Shown here in pieces: positions 1-7,966 of a stretch of 64,000 nt of DNA. The notes under the pieces are model-generated. The model was not told where the DNA came from, ran no database searches, and saw only the letters and a list, made by a program, of their open reading frames with translations. Both the position numbers and the translations under genes were made by a program. The DNA comes from Rhodobacteraceae bacterium S2214. Lineage in GTDB: Bacteria; Pseudomonadota; Alphaproteobacteria; Rhodobacterales; Rhodobacteraceae. Location of the stretch: positions 2,907,001 to 2,971,000 of the forward strand of contig CP081161.1 in the NCBI GenBank assembly GCA_025141675.1, written 5' to 3'. Within the stretch, counting starts at the first letter, position 1, and each line of letters begins with the position of its first letter.

Positions 1-167
1 AGCCAAGGTAAGGTTAACGCATACATACCAGTCCCGATGTGAACCATCTTGCGCTGGATTTCTGCCGACAGGCCGTACGCGCCGGCCATACGTTTCACGA
101 CGGCCATGAGACCAAGCAGCACGCAGACCGACCCGAATGCGAGGACCATCTGCGTAACAACGGTCAC
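1..167 (-). CDS. Phytol/dolichol kinase-like membrane protein, N-terminal part only
   Basis: Only the first 55 codons lie in the window; the gene continues past the left edge. It starts with GTG and overlaps the TGA stop of the preceding gene by four bases (GTGA), so it is probably translationally coupled to it. The visible protein has a hydrophobic segment (residues about 5-22), then a basic stretch ending in RKMVHIGTGMYAL. That RK-hxHhG pattern resembles the start of CTP-dependent phytol kinase (VTE5), dolichol kinase and CdsA/CDP-archaeol synthase-like proteins. In those families the membrane enzyme transfers a phosphate or a cytidylyl group to a lipid alcohol or lipid phosphate. Last visible gene of the HMG-CoA reductase operon. 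The family call rests on a short stretch, so kinase versus cytidylyltransferase cannot be decided. Confidence 0.6.
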   Translation of the reverse strand, partial: MTVVTQMVLAFGSVCVLLGLMAVVKRMAGAYGLSAEIQRKMVHIGTGMYALTLPW

Positions 168-1267
168 GGGCGGACTTCCTCGACCACGAAATCCGAATAG
201 AAAAAGGCTTTGTCACGCCGTTTCTGTATGTCTTCAACATCGGTCAACGTATTCACGCGGTCCTGCAAATCAGACGGCACACGGCGTGGCGCCATCATAT
301 TCCAATAGACTAACCGTGCATGCGGTGACGCCGCCGACAGAATACTTTCATAAACCTGCGCAAAAACATCGGGCGACATATATTCGAAAATGTCAGACAG
401 GTTAAAACCATCGGCCTTTTCGCCTGTAGACACAAAAGCCTCTAACGATCCGGACCGAATATCCAACCGATCCAATCGCGACCGGATCACGTCATAATGC
501 TCAGCCCGCCATGCCATCGGAAGGGCAGCACCGTGTCTGCCCTTTAATATCCAGTGCAGGTAGGGGTTTTCTGCCGGATCGCAGTCAACAGCCGCATGCC
601 GGATACGCTGCGCGACATGCTGTGCTGGGCTGTCGTCGACATGATCAAAAAAGGCTTTGTCGCGCCCCATGCGCCCCATCACAAAGCGCGAGAAAAACAC
701 GTTCAACAGCAGCCGCCAGCGCCATGTATTGAAACGCGTATCAAGGAATTCTTGCCGCTCCGCTTTCGGGCGGGAAACAAAAGTGTCGTCAACCGTGCGA
801 CGACTGTGGACCAGTGGTAAAAGGCGGGTCCGGAAAATGCGGAAATAGCGTTCGAACTTACCAACACCGCCTGCGCCGTGCTGCGCTACGTCATCCGAAA
901 GCGAAGCCCAGAATGCTATCGTATCAGCGTCCAAATTCGCAATTGCACGCTCCAACAATGCAGCGCGCCGGTCGCTTTGTACGGCCCCCATAAGTTCAAG
1001 AAATTCTGGATGCGACAAGTTTCGGAACGCGCCAATCCGTAAATGCAGGCAGGCGATTTGCGCAGGCGATAGGTCGACGACGACAACCTTTGCAGGGTCC
1101 AAGGTCAGCATCGCCAATGCGTTATCCCCAGCCGAACAAATGGAAACCAACGTTCCGCCCGTCACATCACCCAACGCTGCCGTCAAAACATCAGCGTCTT
1201 CCCAAAGCTGGGCGTAGCGGATGTAATCAAACGCCGCTTTTTCTGCGATTTCAGAGCTTTGGGTCAT
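164..1267 (-). CDS. BtaA-like (DUF3419) SAM-dependent 3-amino-3-carboxypropyl transferase
   Basis: A 367-residue protein of the DUF3419 family, whose known member BtaA moves the 3-amino-3-carboxypropyl group of S-adenosylmethionine onto diacylglycerol, the first step of betaine-lipid (DGTS) synthesis. Typical features are the N-terminal YAQLWED (about 17-23), the SAM-binding region SICSAGDNALAML (about 42-54) followed by the acidic strand end VVVVDLSPAQ, and the C-terminal FNLSDIFEYMSP and YWNMMAPRRVP. The start overlaps the dikinase gene by 17 bases and the stop overlaps the kinase-like gene by four. No BtaB-type N-methyltransferase gene follows in the visible part, so the product may be a homoserine-type rather than a trimethylated lipid, or the acceptor may differ. 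The family is clear; the substrate is inferred. Confidence 0.8.
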   Translation of the reverse strand: MTQSSEIAEKAAFDYIRYAQLWEDADVLTAALGDVTGGTLVSICSAGDNALAMLTLDPAKVVVVDLSPAQIACLHLRIGAFRNLSHPEFLELMGAVQSDRRAALLERAIANLDADTIAFWASLSDDVAQHGAGGVGKFERYFRIFRTRLLPLVHSRRTVDDTFVSRPKAERQEFLDTRFNTWRWRLLLNVFFSRFVMGRMGRDKAFFDHVDDSPAQHVAQRIRHAAVDCDPAENPYLHWILKGRHGAALPMAWRAEHYDVIRSRLDRLDIRSGSLEAFVSTGEKADGFNLSDIFEYMSPDVFAQVYESILSAASPHARLVYWNMMAPRRVPSDLQDRVNTLTDVEDIQKRRDKAFFYSDFVVEEVRP

Positions 1268-3677
1268 GCTTTTCTACCCTCCCCGTTGCACCATCTACCG
1301 AGATTTCTTGCCCATCCGCGATCCACTGCGTTGCACCTTTCAGTCCAACGACGCAGGGGATACCCAACTCTCTTGCCACAATCGCGGAATGAGAAAGCAA
1401 CGATCCCCTTTCGACCACAATGGCCGACGCTTGCGCAAAGACCGCGATCCAACCGGGGTCAGTGTGGCGCGCGACCAAAATCTCTCCGGGGGCCAGCGTT
1501 TGTGTGCGCGGATCACGGATCACGCGCGCTGTCGCCGTCACTTGCCCTGCGGCACATCCGGTCGCAGTTTGCACCATATCCGAGGTCGCAGAGGTCACCG
1601 TATCCGCCTGCCAGACTGGCGCAATCGCTGGTCCGCGCAGAGATACGCGTTCAGGTGGATCAGGACGATCCTGCGCAGCGCGATCTTCTGCTTGCCGCAT
1701 CGTGACGATTGCTTTCAGATCATGGGATATACCCGCGCCTTCGACGGCACCTAACACCTCGTCTTTGGTCAGGAAAAAGATATCGCGGGGCGTGGCAATG
1801 ATCCCGCGGGCCGCAAATTCGCGACCAAGCCCCAGAAACACGCGCCGCGCGTAGCCAAATAACCGCGTCCGTTCAAAGCGTAGATTTTCACGATCACGTA
1901 CGCGGGATTTCGTCCAGTTGATGATGGCTTTCGCAACCCTCTTTTTGATTGGATTGCCCTGAAAAAGCGTCTCCCAATCAGGCGCTTGGTCGGCCTGCTT
2001 CGTTCGCTTAGTCAGAGATGCCTGCGCCGCAATCGCGTTCAAAAGCGGTTGCGGGTCATCCGTCAACGGGATGCTTTCCAGCTTTAGTTCTTCAGTGCAT
2101 CTATCTCCGAATTTCGCAAGGTAGCTTTCAATTTCGGCAGCGATTTGCGGTATCTCTTGCAAGCATGAGGGGTCCGTCACCCCCGCCTCGCGCGCCATCG
2201 TAGCCATCTTTGCGATCCGCTGGGCAGGCTCAGCCGACACGATGTCACCCTGCCCGATCATCACATCGTTATGCAGCGACAAACCACGGTCACTCAGCCA
2301 TTTCTGCATCAAATTTCGCGACGCACCAAAAGCGATCATGCATAGGAAATCATTGACCAAAGGCGCATCCCAGCGATCCAAAAGCGTGCTTTCGATCTTG
2401 CGGTATTGTGCAGCCAATGCAGTAGGGTTCGCCGTTGCGATGTCGAAATCATCATGCAACGCCGCATTCAACCGCGCATAAAAACGACGTCGCGTGCGGG
2501 GTAGGATCATTGCCTGCCACGCAAGTCCCGCCCCAACCCGTAGCAATTTCAAGTATTCGACATAACGCGCAATTCCGGTCGCTGGCGGCGGCCCAATCGC
2601 GTCGGTCACTTCGTCAGGCAAGGGTTCGGACACCCCCATCATCGTTTCCATGTACGCGCGGTTGAGCGAAAATCCGGGCAACAGTGCCAAAGCGCGATAC
2701 CAGTTCACGAGATTGTAGTAGACGCGCCCATCAAGCCGACCCAGCATATTCGCAAATACGGCGCCGTTCGCTTCGATCGTCGTATCGGGCACACCTAATA
2801 GGCCGACGAACGCCCGATAAACGCGATCATAAACATGAACGGCAAACGAATAGGTCAGCGGGCTAACTATCCCTGGATAGCTTTCCACGATGTTGGAGTT
2901 ATCGAAAATTGTCAGCGCCCGATCCAGCGCGGGTTTCGGCAACAATAGCGTGGTGATCGGGCGAGCTTGCAGAATGTGCAGCCCATCGCGATCAATCGCC
3001 CATTCGATATCTTGCGGACATCCGAAGGCTGTTTCAGCGCGCCGTGCGAGCCCTGCAATTTCTAGCGCTTGCTGATACGACAAGATGGCATCACGCGGTG
3101 TCGTGATGATGTTTCCTTCCGCGTCTATTAACCAACTTTCACCATCGACTTCACCCGCGACCAACGCATCGCCTAACCCCGCCACAGCCGAGATCACGAC
3201 GCGATCGCGTTGCCCCGAAACGGGGTCGGCCGAAAACGCAACGCCCGCGAAATCCGCCTTAATCATGCGCTGAACGATGATTGCGGGGGCTTCGGACGTT
3301 CCCCCAGATGTCACGTCGAGATAGGTTTTAACTGTATCCGAAAAACCGGATTGCCAAACCGTCAAAGCCTCGTTTGCTACTTCAGCGTGATCGACATTTA
3401 GCACGGTTTCGAACTGCCCCGCATGGCTGTGCGCGACGCCATCTTCCGCACGGCCAGAACTGCGTACAGCAAATGGACCGGAGCCTAAGGTGTTTAATGC
3501 AGTATCAAGTTCAGGAACCAGTTTGTCGTCCATCAGACCGCCATCAAATGCGGCTGGCTTTATCACAAAAAATGGCGGCGGATTGAAACCCAGACGGGTC
3601 AACGCAGACAACGCGGCGGCTTTCCCCCCCACGACATTAGCGTCAACCGACTGATCTTCTTCGACAATAAAACTCAT
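1251..3677 (-). CDS. Dikinase-type phosphotransferase (ATP-grasp plus phosphohistidine domain, rifampin phosphotransferase-like)
   Basis: The start is set at an ATG that overlaps the UbiA stop as ATGA, giving 808 residues; a longer open frame upstream would run inside UbiA. Residues 1-260 form the PEP/pyruvate-dikinase ATP-grasp domain (VGGKAAALSAL, FAVRSSGRAED, FSADPVSG, then DIEWA and LQARPITT). About 265-690 is a middle domain beginning NIVESYPGIVSPLTYSF, as in rifampin phosphotransferase-like proteins. About 705-805 is the swivelling phosphohistidine domain with RGSLLSHSAIVARELG, whose His is near residue 763. The C-terminal PEP-binding barrel of PEP synthase is absent, so it should split ATP and pass a phosphate through the His to an acceptor held by the middle domain. 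The context suggests a lipid or isoprenoid alcohol; that is inference. Confidence 0.8.
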   Translation of the reverse strand: MSFIVEEDQSVDANVVGGKAAALSALTRLGFNPPPFFVIKPAAFDGGLMDDKLVPELDTALNTLGSGPFAVRSSGRAEDGVAHSHAGQFETVLNVDHAEVANEALTVWQSGFSDTVKTYLDVTSGGTSEAPAIIVQRMIKADFAGVAFSADPVSGQRDRVVISAVAGLGDALVAGEVDGESWLIDAEGNIITTPRDAILSYQQALEIAGLARRAETAFGCPQDIEWAIDRDGLHILQARPITTLLLPKPALDRALTIFDNSNIVESYPGIVSPLTYSFAVHVYDRVYRAFVGLLGVPDTTIEANGAVFANMLGRLDGRVYYNLVNWYRALALLPGFSLNRAYMETMMGVSEPLPDEVTDAIGPPPATGIARYVEYLKLLRVGAGLAWQAMILPRTRRRFYARLNAALHDDFDIATANPTALAAQYRKIESTLLDRWDAPLVNDFLCMIAFGASRNLMQKWLSDRGLSLHNDVMIGQGDIVSAEPAQRIAKMATMAREAGVTDPSCLQEIPQIAAEIESYLAKFGDRCTEELKLESIPLTDDPQPLLNAIAAQASLTKRTKQADQAPDWETLFQGNPIKKRVAKAIINWTKSRVRDRENLRFERTRLFGYARRVFLGLGREFAARGIIATPRDIFFLTKDEVLGAVEGAGISHDLKAIVTMRQAEDRAAQDRPDPPERVSLRGPAIAPVWQADTVTSATSDMVQTATGCAAGQVTATARVIRDPRTQTLAPGEILVARHTDPGWIAVFAQASAIVVERGSLLSHSAIVARELGIPCVVGLKGATQWIADGQEISVDGATGRVEKHDPKL

Positions 3678-4588
3678 AAGGCCCTCAGCGCTAGCGGTAC
3701 AAAGCCCGCGATGGCGTAACATGCAAACACCCACAGGCCTGCAATTGTATCCATGCCCTCTGCTGCCTTTACTGTTGGTTCATTGCGATAGGCAAGCGCA
3801 CGCACGACGCAAAGCCCAACCATAACCGCCCCCATAGGTGCGACCAACCACCCTGATTGCGTCACGCCCCCGATCCCCCAAAGCAGGCCAAATGCGACGC
3901 CTACACACGCCAGCCAAATGGCGCTTGCGCGCCGCGCACCCCACAGGCCAGAATAGGTGTCGACGCCGTCGATTTCGCTTTCAGGCGCCCACAGTTTGCG
4001 CCCGATTTCAAGAATGCAGCCATTCACAAACGACAATGCAATGAACAACCACAGGAACGGTGACGCCCCACCACCCGGCACCCATTCAAGTCCGGTAAGC
4101 AGCACATCAATCAGCGGCATAATCGCCATATGGCTCAGAAGATAAAGAACGGGACGCGCTTTCAAAAACGCCGGCACGCCGAATTCAAAGGTCATCGCCG
4201 TTAACCATAACCAGACAAGAAGAAGCAGCCACAGAACGGGTGGATGCCAAATCCAAACCGCAAGAATGGCAACCGGGACCGTCGCAATCCCGACCTCTAT
4301 TACGCCGCGCAGCGACACCAGCCCGCGCGGGATTGGGCGGTCGGGACGAAACCGTCGGTCGTCATCCAAATCCTTAATCTCGTCGCAGACCCGCATCTGG
4401 AAAAACAACGCCATAGCAACAATGAAACCCACGACGAAGACGCTGAATTCAGGCAGCTCGCGCCCGCTTAACGTGGCTGACGCGCAAATGCTGGCTGCCG
4501 AAAAGACACCCAAGAGCGGCGCCGTTTTTTTCAAAGGGAAGCGTTCAGATTGATAGATCCACATCCGCGTCAGGCGAGATTGTATCAT
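3674..4588 (-). CDS. UbiA-family membrane prenyltransferase
   Basis: A 304-residue polytopic membrane protein with about eight or nine hydrophobic segments. It carries the first aspartate motif of the UbiA superfamily as D69-x3-D73-x3-D77 (MRVCDEIKDLDDD), followed by RPDRPIPRG. A second, variant motif (LEIGRKLWAPESEIDGVDTYS) lies near residues 185-205. UbiA enzymes bind a prenyl diphosphate through Mg2+ and move the prenyl chain to an aromatic, porphyrin or glycerol-phosphate acceptor within the membrane. Start and stop both overlap neighbours as ATGA, so it is translationally coupled to HMG-CoA reductase before it and to the dikinase after it. Association with an isoprenoid-supply enzyme and a lipid head-group enzyme makes a lipid acceptor plausible (the archaeal DGGGP synthase is a UbiA member). 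The acceptor is unknown. Confidence 0.85.
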   Translation of the reverse strand: MIQSRLTRMWIYQSERFPLKKTAPLLGVFSAASICASATLSGRELPEFSVFVVGFIVAMALFFQMRVCDEIKDLDDDRRFRPDRPIPRGLVSLRGVIEVGIATVPVAILAVWIWHPPVLWLLLLVWLWLTAMTFEFGVPAFLKARPVLYLLSHMAIMPLIDVLLTGLEWVPGGGASPFLWLFIALSFVNGCILEIGRKLWAPESEIDGVDTYSGLWGARRASAIWLACVGVAFGLLWGIGGVTQSGWLVAPMGAVMVGLCVVRALAYRNEPTVKAAEGMDTIAGLWVFACYAIAGFVPLALRAL

Positions 4589-5856
4589 CGGTGTCGTGCC
4601 AATGATTCATGTGCACGGGTAAAATCCCCAGCGGCGATGGCTGCAACAATCGAAATCTCGCCGCACAGACAGGTTGCCGCGGCGACTTCTGCCAGCGCTG
4701 CGGCTTTGCCTTCGCCCTTTAGTCCCAGCACGTTCAGCCCGGCAGACTGGCTCGGCAAACCTGTCCCACCACCAACAGACCCCACCAAGATATTGGGCAT
4801 CGTGACACTGCAGAACAGGTCATCGCCGCGCGGTTCCATCCGCGTGATGCCCATCGCGCTTTCAGCGACACAAGCCGCGTCTTGACCGGTCGCGATGTAT
4901 AGCGCGGCAAGACCATTGGCAAAATGCGCCTGCGCCCCCATCTGGCCCGATAAGTGCGACCCAAGATTAGCGACCTGCCCGTAAGCAAGCATATCCTCCA
5001 CCGTCGTGCCGAGCGTTTTTTCGACAACTGCAGCGGACAGTGTGACAGAGGCGCTGACCTTGCGTCCACGCCCTGTCACCAGACCCAAGAATGACGCCTT
5101 TTTATCGCCCGAAAAGTTTCCTTCGATATACCAATGTGCAATTGGCACGTCGCAGCGATCAGCAATCATGCGACACAGCGCATCCGTTGCGATCGTCACC
5201 ATGTTCTGGCCTGCAGCATCGCCAGTTGTGTAACGGCAAACTAAAAAAACCACATTATTATCGACCATAGGTTCAATAGAAGACAATTTCCCGTATCGGG
5301 TGGTGCTTTCCGATTCGACCTTAAGGTCGTCAACGTTGTTTACAATCCATTCAACAAAGCGACCGGAATCCAGCAATGACCCCAAGACGAACGCGGGCGA
5401 ACGGATCACCCCTTCGTACAGCATGGCGGTGCTGATCCCACCTGCCTTTGTGGCGGCATAGGCCCCCCGCGCATAAGACGCGACAAGCGCTGCTTCGGTT
5501 GTCGCCATCGGGACATGATAGTCGCCATGCGCGTTCAAACCATTGATCCGCAGGGGACCAATGATGCCGACGGGGACGTTTACTGTCCCGATAAAATTCT
5601 CGATATTGCCATTGAAGACATCCGGCGAATCCGCATCAAAACCGGTCTGCATTGCCGCTTTGTCCGCGTCGGTAGCGGGGCTGTCCGACATCAGCCTTGC
5701 CCAGTATTTCGCGATCGATGCCTGCGTTGTTTTGCGAACCGGGCGTAACGTCGTGAAGTCATCGTCACTGGGCAACATCCGATCTTGAAGCGGTTTCAGT
5801 TCGAATTTGTCCCGCACGGATTGCACCATTTTGCGGACGTGATTTGGAATTGTCAC
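4585..5856 (-). CDS. Class I 3-hydroxy-3-methylglutaryl-CoA reductase
   Basis: Reduces HMG-CoA to mevalonate with NADPH, the committed step of the mevalonate pathway. It is 423 residues with no membrane anchor, like soluble archaeal enzymes. Class I signatures are ENFIGTVNVPVGIIGPL (about 86-102), VPMATTEAALVAS with catalytic E121, and SGDKKASFLGLVTGRGRK with the catalytic lysine at 252/253. GQDAA carries D326 and DFTRAHESLARHR carries H416, so all four catalytic residues are present; VGSVGGGTGLPSQ (358-370) is also typical. Class II degradative enzymes have a different motif (PMVVEEPS). The start is GTG, preceded by GGAGA at a good distance. It is the first gene of the coupled operon; the stop overlaps UbiA by four bases. 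No other mevalonate-pathway gene lies in the window, and most alphaproteobacteria use the DXP route, so acquisition by transfer is likely. Confidence 0.93.
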   Translation of the reverse strand: MTIPNHVRKMVQSVRDKFELKPLQDRMLPSDDDFTTLRPVRKTTQASIAKYWARLMSDSPATDADKAAMQTGFDADSPDVFNGNIENFIGTVNVPVGIIGPLRINGLNAHGDYHVPMATTEAALVASYARGAYAATKAGGISTAMLYEGVIRSPAFVLGSLLDSGRFVEWIVNNVDDLKVESESTTRYGKLSSIEPMVDNNVVFLVCRYTTGDAAGQNMVTIATDALCRMIADRCDVPIAHWYIEGNFSGDKKASFLGLVTGRGRKVSASVTLSAAVVEKTLGTTVEDMLAYGQVANLGSHLSGQMGAQAHFANGLAALYIATGQDAACVAESAMGITRMEPRGDDLFCSVTMPNILVGSVGGGTGLPSQSAGLNVLGLKGEGKAAALAEVAAATCLCGEISIVAAIAAGDFTRAHESLARHR

Positions 5857-5860
5857 CAGC

Positions 5861-5896
5861 TGTCTCCGTCATTTTGAGACACCTTAATGTTTAAGG
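5861..5896. promoter_or_regulatory. Two small inverted repeats upstream of the HMG-CoA reductase gene
   Basis: In the 84 bases before the reductase start there are two inverted repeats: TGTCTC-N9-GAGACA (5861-5881), overlapping its ribosome-binding site, and CCTTAA-TGT-TTAAGG (5882-5896). Either could be an operator or an mRNA hairpin that tunes initiation. No promoter could be assigned with confidence, so the operon may start here or include the SnoaL-like gene upstream. Confidence 0.35.
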
Positions 5897-5940
5897 CGGT
5901 GATGTCTAAGCATAGTTTCTAGATGAAGATCGCCCGCCTA

Positions 5941-6978
5941 TCAGGACATACCACTAGGCACGGCGACAGCGCCGACATTCCGCGCCTTATTGAATTCACG
6001 CATGCGACCCAGTACGTCGACACCAACCTGATTGTAGAGGTCCAACAGATCAACCAACACCCAGTTTTCGCGGATCAGACCGCTTTCCAGCCGCCAAAAA
6101 TCGAGGCTGCGTAAAAGCACCTCTTTGTTCGATGGCGCAATTCCCATCCAACCGTCGGCGGTGATCGTCAGCCGCATATTCGGCCAGCCAGTCTCGCAAA
6201 CGTAATCGCCTTCGCCGACCCAATGAGACATAAGATCACCCATCGCATCAAGCTTGCGGTCGGGCATACCATTCAGGAACGGAATCTGATGCCAATTCCT
6301 GAAACCTGAAATCCCGCGCGACGTTCCGATCCCCGTCGGCCCGTACCAGTTGAAACGCGGGTGCCAATATTGATCTAGGTTCATCACGGACGGATCCGGA
6401 TCAGCAGGATATTTACAAAGGTCGGTCAACATCGCGACCACATGGTCGACCGCTTTCTGTCCATCACCTGCGATGGTTAAACCGTCGCCAGACATCGGCG
6501 CTGGAGTACACAAGAATCCGCCCAATTGCGGCGCCATCGGCCAAGCCCGTGCCTGCATCATAATCTCAGGGATATCCCAAATCGCCTGCATCTCGACGAT
6601 TTTGCCGTCAGAGACGTGAAAAAATTCGTGGTACCGCATGTGAACAAGGTGGCCGGTCGGCGGAATATCAAGAAACGGTGCCGTGAAGGTGCCCATGTAA
6701 TTGCCCATACACCCGATCAAGTCCTGCCCTTCTGGCGTCGTTCCGGCCATCACGATCATATCGCGTCGCTCCAGATCCGGCACAGCGGCAAGCAAGGGCG
6801 CATAACACGTATCGAAAAAGGCATCCGGTCCAGTGACAGTCCCAAACGGGAAACACATCTTGATCTCAGCGTCCGGCGCAAACAAAGCCTCCATTTTCGC
6901 GCGGACAGACTTTTCCGTGAACGTGGCCGTTGCAACGCGGTAGTCTTTGAAGAGCGCTTTCAATTCAGCAGATGTCAT
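5941..6978 (-). CDS. SnoaL/NTF2-like protein with two tandem domains
   Basis: A 345-residue soluble protein built of two SnoaL/NTF2-like alpha+beta barrels (about 1-150 and 165-335). Supporting motifs are HMRYHEFFHVSDGKIVEMQAI in the first half, and WYGPTGIGTSRG followed by GYRN-like GFRNWHQIPFLN in the second. Family members include polyketide cyclases, ester cyclases and many dehydratase-like or binding proteins; no catalytic residue fixes a function here. Start ATG with AAAGG upstream. It points the same way as HMG-CoA reductase and ends 84 bases before it, so it may belong to that operon, but the gap contains inverted repeats and could hold a separate promoter. It is divergent from trpA. 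Confidence 0.72.
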   Translation of the reverse strand: MTSAELKALFKDYRVATATFTEKSVRAKMEALFAPDAEIKMCFPFGTVTGPDAFFDTCYAPLLAAVPDLERRDMIVMAGTTPEGQDLIGCMGNYMGTFTAPFLDIPPTGHLVHMRYHEFFHVSDGKIVEMQAIWDIPEIMMQARAWPMAPQLGGFLCTPAPMSGDGLTIAGDGQKAVDHVVAMLTDLCKYPADPDPSVMNLDQYWHPRFNWYGPTGIGTSRGISGFRNWHQIPFLNGMPDRKLDAMGDLMSHWVGEGDYVCETGWPNMRLTITADGWMGIAPSNKEVLLRSLDFWRLESGLIRENWVLVDLLDLYNQVGVDVLGRMREFNKARNVGAVAVPSGMS

Positions 6979-7165
6979 TTTGTTGGACCTTTTGATCAGA
7001 CAAGAAGCGCGGCAATTTCACGCGATATCGGGTTCATTCTACCCACATTCTTGACAATGCGCGGTCCCCGCTTCAAGTGGTTATTATATCCGCGACAGCA
7101 GTCATACCAAGGGCCCCGCCGCTTGTAACCACTGCCCAACAATCGCACTGACTGGGGAGGGCAAG

Positions 7166-7954
7166 ATGACCCGTATTGATGACAAATTCGCCGACTTGAA
7201 GGCTGCCGACAAGAAGGCCTTTGTGACCTATATTATGGCGGGCGACACCGACTATGACACTTCGCTTGAAGTCATGCGCGGCCTGCCTGGTGTCGGCGTC
7301 GATGTAATCGAACTCGGCCTGCCCTTCACCGATCCTGTGGCCGACGGCGCGACGATCCAGCTAGCTGGGCAACGCGCCCTTGATGCGGGCCAAACGCTGA
7401 AGAAAACGCTCGCGATGGCCAAGGCATTTCGCGAAGACGACAACACGACCCCAATCGTGATCATGGGCTATTATAACCCGATCTATTCCATGGGCGTGGA
7501 CAAGTTTTTGGTTGCAGCCAAAGACGCAGGCGTTGACGGTCTGATCGTCGTAGATCTGCCGCCTGAAGAAGACAGCGAATTGTGTTTGCCCGCGAAGGAC
7601 GCAGGCATCAACTTCATCCGCCTTGCGACCCCGACAACAGATGCGAAACGCCTACCAAAGGTGATCGAAAACACATCCGGCTTCATCTACTACGTCTCGA
7701 TGAACGGGATCACCGGCTCTGCCGCGGCGCAGGCAGACAGCGTGCAGCCAGAAGTCGCACGGATCAAAGAAGCAACAGATCTGCCCGTCGTCATCGGCTT
7801 TGGCGTTAAAACACCAGAGGCGTCCAAAACCTTCGCGGGCTTGGGCGACGGCGTTGTTGTCGGCTCTGCCATTGTGGAACGGATCGGGCGCGGCGATGCC
7901 CCTGCTGATGTTCTCGCCTTCGTTAAAACGCTTGCCGATGCGGCCCATAGCTAA
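7166..7954 (+). CDS. trpA: Tryptophan synthase alpha subunit
   Basis: Cleaves indole-3-glycerol phosphate to indole and glyceraldehyde 3-phosphate within the alpha2beta2 complex. The 262-residue length is normal for a TIM barrel. Family motifs are YIMAGD near residue 24, [13 protein letters not shown] carrying the catalytic Glu and Asp, [17 protein letters not shown] (the second Asp/Glu region), [10 protein letters not shown], and the phosphate-binding GFGV and [11 protein letters not shown] near the C-terminus. It is followed 12 bases later by trpB, with AAGGAACTGA as spacer and ribosome-binding site, so the two are co-transcribed. In most bacteria trpB precedes trpA; here the order is reversed and trpF is not adjacent. 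Confidence 0.97.
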   Translation: MTRIDDKFADLKAADKKAFVTYIMAGDTDYDTSLEVMRGLPGVGVDVIELGLPFTDPVADGATIQLAGQRALDAGQTLKKTLAMAKAFREDDNTTPIVIMGYYNPIYSMGVDKFLVAAKDAGVDGLIVVDLPPEEDSELCLPAKDAGINFIRLATPTTDAKRLPKVIENTSGFIYYVSMNGITGSAAAQADSVQPEVARIKEATDLPVVIGFGVKTPEASKTFAGLGDGVVVGSAIVERIGRGDAPADVLAFVKTLADAAHS

Positions 7955-7966
7955 AGGAACTGACCG

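Noticed and set aside
7040..7100. Sigma-70 promoter in the trpA upstream gap (TTGACA near 7051)
   Set aside because: A TTGACA is present, but no -10 hexamer lies at 16-18 bases; the nearest TATTAT-like sequence is about 26 bases away.
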